Part shown: piece by piece, positions 18,301 to 27,766 of the stretch
Numbering within the stretch: position 1 is the first letter of the stretch
Layout: every line of letters begins with the position of its first letter
Notes under the pieces: generated by a model
Database searches by the model: none
The model's input: only the letters and a program-made list of their open reading frames with translations
Told to the model about the DNA's origin: nothing
DNA from: Bog-105 sp965277855
GTDB taxonomy: Bacteria > Acidobacteriota > Terriglobia > Bryobacterales > Bryobacteraceae
Assembly (NCBI GenBank): GCA_965277855.1
Contig: OZ255847.1
Span: 3,410,001-3,474,000, forward strand
Length of the DNA: 64,000 bases
Direction of reading: 5' to 3'
Program-made: the position numbers and the translations under genes

Positions 18301-18320
18301 AGTTACATAGACTAGTAACT
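18301..18320. promoter_or_regulatory. Dyad in the amidase - TPR/ASPIC divergent region
   Basis: AGTTAC and GTAACT flank an 8-base spacer. The dyad lies between two divergent genes, 19 bases before the plus-strand start. It may be an operator; no regulator is assigned. Confidence 0.3.
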
Positions 18321-18338
18321 TAGCTTTAACTTTTTACG

Positions 18339-21300
18339 ATGAATTGCTCGAGGGTATTTGGCCTTTCCGCCGCCTTGTGTTCGCTACTGCTCGTCGCAGC
18401 AGACCTTCCTTCTAATGACGACCGTCTCTGGGAGTACCGCAACCTCGGTAAAGCCTTTTACGAAAACCCCGACACCCACGTTCAATCAGCCCAAGAGCTC
18501 AAGAAGGCTCTCGATCTAAAGCCTGATTCCGTCCGCGAACGCGTCAATTACGCGCTGGCGCTGCTGCGCGCCGGCCAGACCGACCAGGGCGTCGCCGAAT
18601 TGCTCAAAGTGCAGCAGCAGGATCCCTCGCTGCCTCATACCTGGTTCAATCTCGGCATCGCTTACAAACATGCCAGCGAATATGACAAAGCCATCGAGCA
18701 ATTTCGCGGCATGATCAAGCTCACTCCGAACGAGCCGGCCGCCCACTACAATCTTGCCTCCGTCCTGCGTTCGATGGGCAATAATCAGGCGGCCATTCCC
18801 GAGTTTCAGGCTGCTGAAAGGCTCAACCCGAATCTAGCCGGTCCGCACTTCCAGCTATTCAGCTTGTACCAACGCCTCGGCGACAAAGAATCCGCTGCCC
18901 GCGAACGCCAGGTTTTCGAAGAGGCCAAGAAGCGGGATGAGGGCGCCGCTGTAGGGGAGAACATGGAATGGTGCTTCTATGCAGAACTCTACGATCCGCC
19001 CGAAAGCCGATCCTCAGCCGCGAAGGCGCAGACCCGTTACGACGATCGCGTGATTAGTCAAGGCTGGAACTCTCCCGGCGCGGGCGCTTTGCTGATCGAT
19101 GCGGATGGCTCCGGCCACGCCGATTTGCTCGCCTGGTCAGGCAATCACATCGCTCTTTATAAGCGCGGAGCCAACGAAGCTCCATCCTCCAGCTTCGCCG
19201 GCTTGCAAGATGTTGTCGATGTCGCTGCCGGCGATTTCGACAACGACGGCTTCACAGACTTATGCGTGCTGACCAAACATGCGGCTATCCTTTTCCACAA
19301 CGACCACGGCCGGTTTAGCAAGACGCGCGAATATCCGGTAACGGGTGCTACCCGTGCGCTTTGGCTCGACTACGATCACGATTACGACCTCGATCTCCTG
19401 CTCTTCGGGCCGAATCCGACACTCCTCCGCAACGACGGCCAGAGTCAATTTGAAAAGAAGGACGGGGCATTCCCCTTCGTGAAAGGTCAGGCTCTTAGCG
19501 CTACTCTCTTTGCCGTGCGAGGCGACACCGCCGCACAAGATGTCATCGTCTCTTATGCCGATCGCCCGGGTGTTCTCTATCGCGATCAACTTAACGGCCG
19601 TTTTCAGGCCTGTGATCTCCCGCAACTCAGCGCCGGTTCCGATCTTCTGCAGGCGCAGGATCTCAACCACGACGGCCTGCTGGATCTGGTCAGCTATGCT
19701 CCCGCCCCGCATGCACTTTTGAATACGGCGCGTGACGAGGACAGTGCCGCTTCCTTTAAACCGACCGATCATTTCGACGGTCCGCCCTCATCGCTACGCG
19801 CCGACTTCAACGGCGACAATCGCGAAGATTACGCGCGCTTGCTGCCGGATGGCTCGCTCCACCTATATACCAATGCTTCTGGGGAAAGCCGCTGGGCCAC
19901 CATCGGCATCCAGGGCGTCAAGAACATCAAACAAGCCCTCGGTTCAACCGTGGAAATGAAATCCGGACCTTATTATGAGAAGCGTGTCGCGCAAGGCGTT
20001 CCAATGTCCTTCGCCGTTGATGGCCGCCCAGACATCGATACCGTTCGCATTACCTGGCCCAATGGCCTGATCCAAAACGAGCCTCACCAGAAAATCGGCG
20101 CTCCTCTACATATTGTGGAGGCTCAACGTCTCTCCGGCTCCTGTCCCATGATCTTTACCTGGAATGGCGACAAGTTTCAGTTCATCACCGATGTTCTGGG
20201 AGTAGCGCCCTTGGGCGCCAGTTCCGGCGACGGACATTATTTCCCCGTCGATCACGACGAGTACATCCAAATCCCAGGTTCAGCTCTCAAGCCGCGGAAT
20301 GGCAAATTTCAGATCCACATCACGGAAGAGCTGCATGAGGTCACGTATCTCGACCAGGTGCGTTTGATGGCCGTCGATCATCCATCCGCGGTCTCCGTTT
20401 ACACCAACGACAAATTCAAGTCGCCGCCCTATCCGGAGTTCCGCCTGTTTGGTTCAGAAAGCAAAATTCATCCGGTCCGCGCTATCGGCTCGCACGGCGA
20501 GGATGTCACCGGCCGTCTGGCCCGGATCGATCAACGGTATCCGGATCACTTCGCCCACAACACCGCCGGTGTCGCCGAACTGCACACTCTCGACCTCGAT
20601 TTTGGTCGTGCCGCACAGGACGATAAAGCCGCACTTATCCTGAACGGCTGGGTCGATTGGGCCGATGGCAGCACGTTTCTCGGAGCTTCCCAAAGCGGTC
20701 AGGGTTTAGTCTTTCCGTATTTACAAGTCAAGGATCGCGCCGGGAAGTGGCAAACCGTGGTCCAGGATATGGGGATTCCCTCCGGCAAACCGAAGACCAT
20801 CGCCGTCGATCTCACCGGTAAGTTTCTCTCCAGTTCGCGCCAGGTCCGGATCGTCACCAATCTATGCGTCTATTGGGACGAAGCGTTTCTCATCGAAAAT
20901 TCCGCGCAACCGCAGGTCCGCAGTACGAATCTCGATGCGGACCGTGCCGATCTCCACTTCCGCGGCTTTTCGCAAGCCGTCATCGATCCATCGCGTCAAC
21001 AGCCAGAGCGTTTCCTGTATGACCAAGTTCGGCCGGTTTCGAACTGGAATCCCACCCGTGGCGATTACACACGTTACGGAGATGTCCGCGCGCTTACTTC
21101 TTCCATTGACGACCGTCTCGTAGTCATGGGTTCGGGCGACGAATTGAAGCTGGAATTTCCGGCCGCCCATTTGCCCCCTCTCCCGGCAGGTTGGACGCGT
21201 GACTTCTTATTGCTTGTCGATGGTTGGGCTAAAGACTCGGATGCCAATACCGCCTTCAGCGCCAGTGTTCTCCCGCTGCCTTTCCACGGCATGAGCGCCT

Positions 21301-21428
21301 ACCCCTATCCCGCAAACGAATCCTTCCCGGCTGATAGCCTGCATCGGGCGTACATCCGTGACTACCTCACTCGGCCGGCGCTTCGTCTCATTCGTTCGCT
21401 TGCTCCTGTCGCGCCTGCCGGAGAATAA
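18339..21428 (+). CDS. Secreted TPR, FG-GAP and ASPIC/UnbV repeat protein
   Basis: The 1029-residue protein has a signal peptide (LSAALCSLLLVAADL), four or so TPR units (about 25-200; for example HTWFNLGIAYKHASEYDKAI), FG-GAP/VCBS repeats with calcium-loop-like DADGSGHADLL, DFDNDGFTDLCVL and DLNHDGLLDLVSY (about 235-500), and an ASPIC/UnbV domain near 560-600 (DTVRITWPNGLIQNE). The C-terminal 400 residues have no assigned domain that I can name. This architecture is common and often multicopy in Acidobacteria. It is probably extracellular or periplasmic; function is unknown. It is followed 3 bases later by the Nif3-like gene. Confidence 0.88.
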   Translation: MNCSRVFGLSAALCSLLLVAADLPSNDDRLWEYRNLGKAFYENPDTHVQSAQELKKALDLKPDSVRERVNYALALLRAGQTDQGVAELLKVQQQDPSLPHTWFNLGIAYKHASEYDKAIEQFRGMIKLTPNEPAAHYNLASVLRSMGNNQAAIPEFQAAERLNPNLAGPHFQLFSLYQRLGDKESAARERQVFEEAKKRDEGAAVGENMEWCFYAELYDPPESRSSAAKAQTRYDDRVISQGWNSPGAGALLIDADGSGHADLLAWSGNHIALYKRGANEAPSSSFAGLQDVVDVAAGDFDNDGFTDLCVLTKHAAILFHNDHGRFSKTREYPVTGATRALWLDYDHDYDLDLLLFGPNPTLLRNDGQSQFEKKDGAFPFVKGQALSATLFAVRGDTAAQDVIVSYADRPGVLYRDQLNGRFQACDLPQLSAGSDLLQAQDLNHDGLLDLVSYAPAPHALLNTARDEDSAASFKPTDHFDGPPSSLRADFNGDNREDYARLLPDGSLHLYTNASGESRWATIGIQGVKNIKQALGSTVEMKSGPYYEKRVAQGVPMSFAVDGRPDIDTVRITWPNGLIQNEPHQKIGAPLHIVEAQRLSGSCPMIFTWNGDKFQFITDVLGVAPLGASSGDGHYFPVDHDEYIQIPGSALKPRNGKFQIHITEELHEVTYLDQVRLMAVDHPSAVSVYTNDKFKSPPYPEFRLFGSESKIHPVRAIGSHGEDVTGRLARIDQRYPDHFAHNTAGVAELHTLDLDFGRAAQDDKAALILNGWVDWADGSTFLGASQSGQGLVFPYLQVKDRAGKWQTVVQDMGIPSGKPKTIAVDLTGKFLSSSRQVRIVTNLCVYWDEAFLIENSAQPQVRSTNLDADRADLHFRGFSQAVIDPSRQQPERFLYDQVRPVSNWNPTRGDYTRYGDVRALTSSIDDRLVVMGSGDELKLEFPAAHLPPLPAGWTRDFLLLVDGWAKDSDANTAFSASVLPLPFHGMSAYPYPANESFPADSLHRAYIRDYLTRPALRLIRSLAPVAPAGE

Positions 21429-21431
21429 GGT

Positions 21432-22298
21432 GTGTGTGTTTTCGTTTATTCGCTCGCTGTCGTGTTTGTGACCGCGAGCCTCCCCCAGTCTCAAGCTTCG
21501 ACTCCCACCGCTCGCCAGATTGTCGATCGCATCCAGCAACATCTGGGGGTCACGCTGCCCGCAAACACAGTCGATACGTTCAAAGCGGGCGATCCTAACA
21601 CACCCGTCACCGGAATCGCCGTCACCATGATGGCTACCTACGACGTCTTGCAGCGTGCCGCGGCCGCAGGCCAGAACTTTGTTATTACTCACGAGCCGAC
21701 CTTCTACAATCATCTCGATTCGACGGCGACTCTCCACACCCAGGCGGATGCCGTTCTGGCTGAGAAAGAAAAGTTCATCGCCGACCACCACCTGGTCGTC
21801 TGGCGATTCCACGACGGCTGGCACGCTCATCATCCAGATGGAATTCTGCTCGGCATGGCGCGGGCACTCGATTGGCTGAAGTACCAGGATCCCAATACGC
21901 CGGCCCTTTTCTCCCTGCCGGCGGCCCCTCTCAAGGACCTCGCCACAGACATCCAGAAGAAATTGCAGATCAAAGCCCTGCGGGTAGTTGGCGATCCTTC
22001 TCTCACAATCACCCGCATCGCCTTTCTCCCGGGTGCAGCCGGCTCCGCCCGGCAGATTCAACTCCTCGAAAAACCCGACGTCCAAGCCCTTATTATCGGC
22101 GAGACACCCGAATGGGAGACAGTCGAATACGTCGCCGACGCCGTTACGCAGGGCAAGCCGAAGGCCCTGGTAATCCTGGGACATATTCCCTCCGAACAGG
22201 CTGGCATGGCCGAATGCGCCACTTGGCTTCAATCCTTTATTTCTGAAATACCAATTCATTTCGTTCCCGCAATGGAACCATTTTGGAAATCAAATTAG
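21432..22298 (+). CDS. Nif3-like dinuclear metal-centre family protein
   Basis: The 288-residue protein (GTG start 3 bases after the preceding stop) has the Nif3/YbgI pattern: VDTFKAGDPNTPVTGIAVTM, the metal-ligand stretch FVITHEPTFYNH, and a C-terminal part. Unusually it has an N-terminal hydrophobic, signal-like segment (YSLAVVFVTASLPQSQAS), so it may be exported, unlike cytosolic YbgI. The activity of the family is unsettled. It is co-transcribed with the TPR/ASPIC gene. Confidence 0.82.
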   Translation: MCVFVYSLAVVFVTASLPQSQASTPTARQIVDRIQQHLGVTLPANTVDTFKAGDPNTPVTGIAVTMMATYDVLQRAAAAGQNFVITHEPTFYNHLDSTATLHTQADAVLAEKEKFIADHHLVVWRFHDGWHAHHPDGILLGMARALDWLKYQDPNTPALFSLPAAPLKDLATDIQKKLQIKALRVVGDPSLTITRIAFLPGAAGSARQIQLLEKPDVQALIIGETPEWETVEYVADAVTQGKPKALVILGHIPSEQAGMAECATWLQSFISEIPIHFVPAMEPFWKSN

Positions 22299-22519
22299 TA
22301 CTAGTCTTCCCGCTGATATATACTGAAACTTCCTTACAACCACGTGAACTTCACTCCTTGAGTTTTCGAGAAGTGCTGATTCTAAAAGAGATTTCTCAAC
22401 ACTTTACCTAGTACCAGTAAAACTACGGCTATCTCTGTCCGGAGAAATCCCGTTACTATGACCAAAGACGCAATTGTCCCTATACTTGCGCGTTAATTAG
22501 GTGTTGGAGGTTATATAGT

Positions 22520-23302
22520 ATGGTTTTTAAAAATGCCAGCAGAGTGGTCGGAGCTCTGGCAGCAATGTTCGTTCTTCATGGCGCGGCTTCCGCCGCGTCG
22601 GTAGGTGCCGGTCAATTCAACCTGTCCGGTTCCGTTTACATCACAAGCACCTCGTTCCTGTTCGGTCAGGGCAGTGTTCCCACGGCAACGTCCGCGGACC
22701 AGACGGCCGCCGTTACACTTCCGGCCACGGGTTCTTTTAGTGCTTTAACACCCGGTTCTATCGAGGGAATCAGCAATCTTTTGACTCCACTCAACGGTGG
22801 CACCTTCGGGCCTGGTCCGGTCACTCCGGGTACTCCTTTCGTGCTGTCGCCCTTTATCACTTTGAATACGATTGGAATCTCGACCGATCTTACTGGCATT
22901 CCGGTCAATACGGGTGTGCCGGTTTGTAGTGGAACCTCCTCGGACAACGCCATCGGGTATACCTGCTTGGCAAATATCCCTGGTTCGCCGGTCGTGCTGC
23001 AGCAGGGCGTTACCGGTGTTACGGCGCTCTTGAATCTTCAGGGCCGCGCTTATATGACGGGTTCGACCACTTATACTCCGCTCATCGGCAAGCTCTCGGC
23101 TAACTTCACTGCGGCCCCGGACGCTACAATTTCCGGCCTGCTGGGTGACTTTGCTACTAACGGTCACATCGAGACCGCTTATGCCGCGAACTTCTCCACT
23201 ACTCCTCCGACCGTGGTTCCGGAACCGGCCTCGATGGCCCTTCTAGGCGCCAGCCTTTTCGGTCTCGGACTGTTGGGCAAAAAGAAGCTCGTTAGAAAGT
23301 AA
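22520..23302 (+). CDS. PEP-CTERM sorting domain protein
   Basis: The start ATG has a GGAGG site 10 bases upstream. The 260-residue protein has a signal peptide (VVGALAAMFVLHGAASAAS), a Gly/Thr/Ser-rich beta-type body and a C-terminal VVPEPASMALLGASLFGLGL followed by a Lys/Arg tail. This is the PEP-CTERM signal recognised by exosortase (family knowledge). It is predicted to be exported and processed, probably into exopolysaccharide-associated surface material. No exosortase gene lies in this window. A strong terminator follows. Confidence 0.92.
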   Translation: MVFKNASRVVGALAAMFVLHGAASAASVGAGQFNLSGSVYITSTSFLFGQGSVPTATSADQTAAVTLPATGSFSALTPGSIEGISNLLTPLNGGTFGPGPVTPGTPFVLSPFITLNTIGISTDLTGIPVNTGVPVCSGTSSDNAIGYTCLANIPGSPVVLQQGVTGVTALLNLQGRAYMTGSTTYTPLIGKLSANFTAAPDATISGLLGDFATNGHIETAYAANFSTTPPTVVPEPASMALLGASLFGLGLLGKKKLVRK

Positions 23303-23328
23303 GTCACTAATTACTTCTTTCTTGATAG

Positions 23329-23360
23329 ACGGGGCAAAAGCTCAGGCTTTTGCCCCGTTT
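23329..23360 (+). terminator. Rho-independent terminator after the PEP-CTERM gene
   Basis: A perfect 13-bp stem (ACGGGGCAAAAGC with its complement) and a TCAG loop are followed by TTTCCATTTT. It begins 27 bases after the stop codon. Confidence 0.9.
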
Positions 23361-23478
23361 CCATTTTGTAAGTCTCTGTTAGTTGAACATCTTTCCGCGC
23401 TTGTCGGGAGGATCCCAACGCTCGTCACGGCTTCTGGAAAAGCCAAGCTTTCGCCTGCTCGAAGCCCCCTCCGAATTC

Positions 23479-24324
23479 CTATTGCAGAGGGACCTGGTTG
23501 AAATCCCGCGCAGCCGGTAAATATGCTGGCATCGAAAAAGGCACCGCCCGATCCGACATTTCGGCATTCTCGAGCGGACACAAAATAGGAGTGCGGCGCA
23601 GTTCAGCCTTCATTTCTTCCAATTTGACCAGATACCGCGGCTCAAGTGTTGCCATATCGAAATGAAGAAGCTCGATAGAACACTCGAACATCGGCTCGTA
23701 ATAAGGTGCAAAACCGGCTAACGGAGATCCTCCCAGTCGTCGCAATATCAGCGACGCGTGATGCCGGGTGCTTGCTGTCGTGAGGCCTACCCCGCCTCCT
23801 AACCATTCCGCTAACGCAAAACTCATCAGCGCTATGTTGATGGCTGCAGTCGAGCATCTCGCCCGCTCGCTCAGTGCCCACGCACTCGCCTCCCCATAGT
23901 GAAGGCCGCGTCTGCGCGCATCTGCTACCTGCTGCGCAAAGGCCGAACGGAAGATCGGACCGGTTTCGGGCGAAACCGCGATTGCTGCCTTGCTGCAGAT
24001 CAGCTCATCGAAGCCACTGAGAATCGGCCTGTAACGAGCACATCCCACTACTTCCCCATCGTTCGAGTCTTGCAGCAAAACGTGCCAGCTGTGCGCGTCC
24101 AGTTTGTGCCAGTGCCGACCGTCCGGAAGGAGTGTTGCTGCGATTCCCGCATACTCCCGGTATACATTCCCCCGCAGTTTCTGGAGATCGAACATCAGCT
24201 TCGAATGCAGGTCGGAGCTCACCACATCGTGCGTTAATGAATTCGGAAACTCAAGCCCGGACGGCGCAAGAATTTTAAATTGCAATCTGCCGGGTTGGCA
24301 GACATTCTTTTCTCTAGCGTACAT
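23479..24324 (-). CDS. GNAT/autoinducer-synthase-like acyltransferase candidate
   Basis: From ATG 24324 (GGGGATAGG just upstream) the protein has 281 residues; an in-frame ATG at 24477 would add 51 residues that look non-conserved. The stretches DAHSWHVLLQDSNDGEVVGCARYRP and GEASAWALSERARCSTAAI followed by ILRRLGGSPL resemble GNAT-fold acyltransferases of the N-acyl amino acid synthase or AHL-synthase type, including those linked to exosortase systems. This is recognition by eye and only moderately sure. It lies next to, and convergent with, the PEP-CTERM gene. Confidence 0.55.
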   Translation of the reverse strand: MYAREKNVCQPGRLQFKILAPSGLEFPNSLTHDVVSSDLHSKLMFDLQKLRGNVYREYAGIAATLLPDGRHWHKLDAHSWHVLLQDSNDGEVVGCARYRPILSGFDELICSKAAIAVSPETGPIFRSAFAQQVADARRRGLHYGEASAWALSERARCSTAAINIALMSFALAEWLGGGVGLTTASTRHHASLILRRLGGSPLAGFAPYYEPMFECSIELLHFDMATLEPRYLVKLEEMKAELRRTPILCPLENAEMSDRAVPFSMPAYLPAARDFNQVPLQ

Positions 24325-24477
24325 TCCTATCCCCACTTCGTCGACAGTAATAACCCACGTGCTACAGCCACACCCATGTCCCGCAGCACTTCGCAAGCTT
24401 TTCCGAAGTATCCAGAAGCTGGATACAAAGAAATATGTATTTCTTACATTCTGAGCGAAGTTCATGCCATAAGACAA

Positions 24478-24999
24478 GCGAAACTTTTCGTTTTTTTTAT
24501 CTCACCATCACCATCTATAATCCTTGCTAATACAAAAGCGGCGCAACACTACCTCCCGCACGCTCTATCCGCTTCACTAGATCAATCCGGGTTTATCTTC
24601 AAATTCATCAATTTGCAGCCTCTAAACCGCCAGCAGTGCTGTCGCACAGAAGTCCTGCCTTGTGCGCCTGCAGCTTGCCTCGTCAGAACGTGAGCCGGTT
24701 CACCTACCTGCTGCCGGAACTCAAGCTGTTAACCAGGTGAAGAGTTCGAAGCTGGTAAATTTTGCCTATCTTCTTTCCTCTATTCGAAAGGTGCTGTTGA
24801 AAACTTTAAGATCTCAGCATGAGAGGATTTTGGAATCGGAAGAAGATCCTTGGCCAGACTATACCTGTGGTGAGCACCGCCGTCTTGGCCGTCTTACATC
24901 CTGCTAGGTTACGCAAACCCCGTTATTCGGTAAGGAGTGCCAACCCTGTCTCTCCCCTGAGTCCCGAAAAATGAGATCTTTGTAGAGATACGAGGAATA
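24478..24999. other. Intergenic stretch without a supported gene
   Basis: About 520 bases lie between the acyltransferase-like gene and the superoxide dismutase gene. A possible 51-codon frame (24819-24974, plus strand, beginning MRGFWNRKKILGQTIPVV) has no clear ribosome binding site and no family that I recognise. The left part is AT-rich (a T-run at about 24488-24500). No tRNA or riboswitch pattern was seen. Confidence 0.4.
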
Positions 25000-25509
25000 A
25001 TGCCAAACTTTTGCACTAGGTTCCTTGGCCTGTTGGCGGTCGGACTCGGCCTGTCCGCGCAAACTACTGTGCAGATGAGAAACGCGCAGGGTGAAAACGT
25101 CGGCACGGCTGTCCTCACCAAAGCAGAGTCTGGCGGCGTACAGATCGTCCTCGACCTCTCCCACTTGCCACCCGGCGAGCATGCCATCCACGTTCATCAA
25201 ACCGCTAAATGCGATCCGCCGCAATTCACCTCTGCGGGCGGTCATTTCAACCCGGATGGGAAAAAACACGGTATGAATAACCCGGCTGGCCCCCATGCCG
25301 GCGATATGCCGGACTTCCTGGTTGGCCCGGACGGCACCGCCAAGGTAACTGTTATCGCCCTCGCCGTCACCTATTCCGAAGGTAAGCACTCAATTTTCAA
25401 TAATGGAGGAACTGCCCTCATCATTCACGCTTCTCCTGACGATATGAAGAGTGATCCTGCCGGAAATGCTGGAGCACGAATCGCTTGTGGCGTAATTACA
25501 AAGGAATAG
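25000..25509 (+). CDS. sodC: Secreted Cu/Zn superoxide dismutase
   Basis: The 169-residue protein has a signal peptide (FLGLLAVGLGLSAQ) and the SodC signature: copper ligands in GEHAIHVHQTAKC, the zinc loop with SAGGHFNPDGKKHG and GPHAGDMPD, and the C-terminal NAGARIACGVI with its disulfide cysteine. It dismutates superoxide in the periplasm. The ATG has an AGGA site. The following membrane-protein frame overlaps its 3' end. Confidence 0.93.
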   Translation: MPNFCTRFLGLLAVGLGLSAQTTVQMRNAQGENVGTAVLTKAESGGVQIVLDLSHLPPGEHAIHVHQTAKCDPPQFTSAGGHFNPDGKKHGMNNPAGPHAGDMPDFLVGPDGTAKVTVIALAVTYSEGKHSIFNNGGTALIIHASPDDMKSDPAGNAGARIACGVITKE

Positions 25510-26006
25510 TCCCGTCTACCTCGCTGCCCTGGTTCAGCAAGGCGACCCAACCGCTTGGGCCACGCCCTAACCCGTTGTATGTGCGTTCCCTGGAACTTCT
25601 CTTCGTGCTGTCGCTGCTCGGTTTGTCAGTTTCCTGCTGGGCCCACATTGTCGCCCTCTGCGGCATCGACCCCAGTTCTAAGTTCCACGGGCTCTGGCTT
25701 TTTCAGGTCATTTTGTCCGCTCTTCTGCTGCCGGTTGCGGTCGAAGTACTCTCCCGCCGCAATCACCTCGACGTACTCCGGTCTCCTCGCTGGATGCGCT
25801 TGACCCTGGGCGGCCTTCTGGTCTACTACGGCCTCCACTTCTACTTCTTTCTATACTGGTCTGTCGAAAATCTGAAAAGCTCCAGCACTTGGGTGATGTT
25901 CTCTTCGGGCTGGTTGGTCCTCTTCGCCTTAACTACCGTCTACTACTGGATCCGCAGCACTGAGTCCAGGACTACCTCTTCGCCATGCCAGGGAGAACCG
26001 GTTTAA
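25485..26006 (+). CDS. Four-helix membrane protein of unknown function
   Basis: Four hydrophobic helices are visible: LELLFVLSLLGLSVSCWAH, LWLFQVILSALLLPVAVEV, LGGLLVYYGLHFYFFLYW and SGWLVLFALTTVYYW. The start is unsure: GTG 25485 overlaps the sodC gene by 25 bases, while TTG 25575 or GTG 25581 would begin just before the first helix. I do not recognise the family. Its position suggests co-transcription with sodC. Confidence 0.65.
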   Translation: MWRNYKGIVPSTSLPWFSKATQPLGPRPNPLYVRSLELLFVLSLLGLSVSCWAHIVALCGIDPSSKFHGLWLFQVILSALLLPVAVEVLSRRNHLDVLRSPRWMRLTLGGLLVYYGLHFYFFLYWSVENLKSSSTWVMFSSGWLVLFALTTVYYWIRSTESRTTSSPCQGEPV

Positions 26007-26024
26007 ACCATCCGCCACGCTACG

Positions 26025-27041
26025 ATGAGGGAAGTCGTCTCGCTAGATCCTATTTCTCAGCCCATGAATCTCAGCATCGATCGAACGGACCAGCTTGTCT
26101 CCCCATCCAGCCGGGTGCCTGGCTCACTTGGGGAGTCTCTGCAGCCAAGAATCGCAGTTGAAAATCATTTCGCCCAACTCGGCCATACCTATCGACACGG
26201 AAGGTTTTACCGCCAGTTCGAACATCGGGTCACCCGGCCTATTCTCAAATCCTGCCTCCAAGCTGCAGGCCTGTATCGGCGGGGATTGAGAAATGCTCTC
26301 GCTCCGGTACTCCGCAATGTTCAGATCCCTTTTTCCGGCTTGCCTCGCGAACTGGATGGTTTTCAGATCCTGCACCTCTCCGACTTCCACATCGACGCAA
26401 CCCCCGCCCTGGCTGAAACTTTGGGATCGCTCCTGCGCGATTTGCACCCAGATGTCTGCCTCCTGACCGGCGACTACCGGTTTGAAGATCACGGGTCGTG
26501 CGAGCCGCTCTACCCGCTCATGCGAGAGATCATTACGAATATCCATGCGAGTCTCGGCATTTACGGTATCTTGGGGAACCACGATAGTTCTCAAATTGCG
26601 TTGAAACTCGAAGAAATGGGCGTCCGTATGCTCATCAACGAGTCGGTGGAAATCGGCGCCTATCGCACGCCACTCTGGCTGCTGGGGGTCGATGACCCCT
26701 TCGATTTCCGCTGTCACGACCTGCCACGCGCTTTGGCCCCGGTCCCGCCCGACAGCTTCCGTATCCTGCTGGCGCATGCACCCGAAATTTTCGAAGAGGC
26801 CGCCGCTTCCGGCATCCATCTCTATCTCTCGGGACATACCCACGGCGGCCAAATCCGTCTTCCCGGCATTGGAGCTGTGCGAAGCAATGCCCACTGCCCG
26901 CGTTCTTACACCTACGGGCTCTGGAAACACGGCCTCATGCAGGGACACACCAGTCCTGGAGTAGGCTGCTCCTCCTTGCCCATCCGCTTTGGCTGCCCGC
27001 CCGAAGCCACGATGATCGAGCTCAAACGCGCTTCCGCCTAG
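26025..27041 (+). CDS. Metallophosphoesterase, YkuE/LpxG-like
   Basis: The 338-residue protein has the calcineurin-type motifs in order: LHLSDFHID, LLTGDYRF (GD), GILGNHDSSQ (GNHD), HAPE and SGHTHGGQIRLPG (GHTHxGQ). The family binds two metal ions and cleaves phosphoesters; YkuE/LpxG-type members act on lipid or lipid A precursor phosphates at the membrane. No clear export signal is present; about 100 residues precede the catalytic domain. The substrate is not known. Confidence 0.88.
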   Translation: MREVVSLDPISQPMNLSIDRTDQLVSPSSRVPGSLGESLQPRIAVENHFAQLGHTYRHGRFYRQFEHRVTRPILKSCLQAAGLYRRGLRNALAPVLRNVQIPFSGLPRELDGFQILHLSDFHIDATPALAETLGSLLRDLHPDVCLLTGDYRFEDHGSCEPLYPLMREIITNIHASLGIYGILGNHDSSQIALKLEEMGVRMLINESVEIGAYRTPLWLLGVDDPFDFRCHDLPRALAPVPPDSFRILLAHAPEIFEEAAASGIHLYLSGHTHGGQIRLPGIGAVRSNAHCPRSYTYGLWKHGLMQGHTSPGVGCSSLPIRFGCPPEATMIELKRASA

Positions 27042-27044
27042 GCT

Positions 27045-27701
27045 TCAAAGCGCCTGTGCAAAACAGCTAAACAGCTTCAATTGTTCTGGCCACGCCGCGA
27101 TCTGGTCTTCCGGATGCCACTGCACGCCCAGAACAAACCGCTGGTCTGTCCGCTCCAAGCCCTCGATCGTCCCATCCGCCGCGCTCGCCACGATTTTTAG
27201 TCCTTTTCCCGGCAAAGCCGCCGCTTGATGGTGCCGGGAATTCACCTGCCATTTCTTCACTCCGGCGATTTCGCCCAACAAACTTGCGCCGTCAATTAAG
27301 ACTTCATGCGCCGGGAGGCCTTTATCCGTTGTTTTCATCACATGCGCCTCCGGCTTCGCCAGATGCTGAACCAGTGTCCCTCCGTAGTACACATTCAGGA
27401 TTTGCAGCCCCCGGCAAATCGCCAGTATTGGTAGCCCCCGGCTGATGGCTTCCCCGATCAATCGCAGCTCCACCTCGTCCCGCCGATCGTCCGGCTCTTC
27501 CGTCTTTTCATGCCGCTCCTCACCGTAAAGCGCCGGATTCACATCCGTGCCACCCAGCAGCACGAGTCCTGCTTCGTCTGCCCACTGGACTGTACCGCCT
27601 ACATCGCACGGTACGGGCTCCATCCCGCCCGCCTCCACCGCCTTCACATACGGCGCTAACCTATGTCCATCACGAAACGGAAGAAGAACTCGCCTGACCA
27701 T
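27045..27701 (-). CDS. Class I glutamine amidotransferase-like peptidase C26 protein
   Basis: From ATG 27701 the protein has 218 residues; ATG 27722 and 27761 are alternatives. It has the nucleophile elbow LAICRGLQILNVYYGG (Cys), and the His/Glu of the triad in GVQWHPED. This fits gamma-glutamyl-GABA hydrolase (PuuD)-like proteins, which release glutamate from gamma-glutamyl compounds. No other putrescine-pathway gene is nearby, so the substrate is uncertain. It overlaps no neighbour and is divergent from the hydrolase gene. Confidence 0.87.
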   Translation of the reverse strand: MVRRVLLPFRDGHRLAPYVKAVEAGGMEPVPCDVGGTVQWADEAGLVLLGGTDVNPALYGEERHEKTEEPDDRRDEVELRLIGEAISRGLPILAICRGLQILNVYYGGTLVQHLAKPEAHVMKTTDKGLPAHEVLIDGASLLGEIAGVKKWQVNSRHHQAAALPGKGLKIVASAADGTIEGLERTDQRFVLGVQWHPEDQIAAWPEQLKLFSCFAQAL

Positions 27702-27766
27702 CGCTCTTCTCGTGTACCGCATCCGTTCCTGTCTACGCAAGCCGAAGGCATCCGCTAGCATGGTCC

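Noticed and set aside
24819..24974. 51-codon frame before sodC
   Set aside because: No ribosome binding site, no family match and atypical composition; listed only inside the intergenic note.
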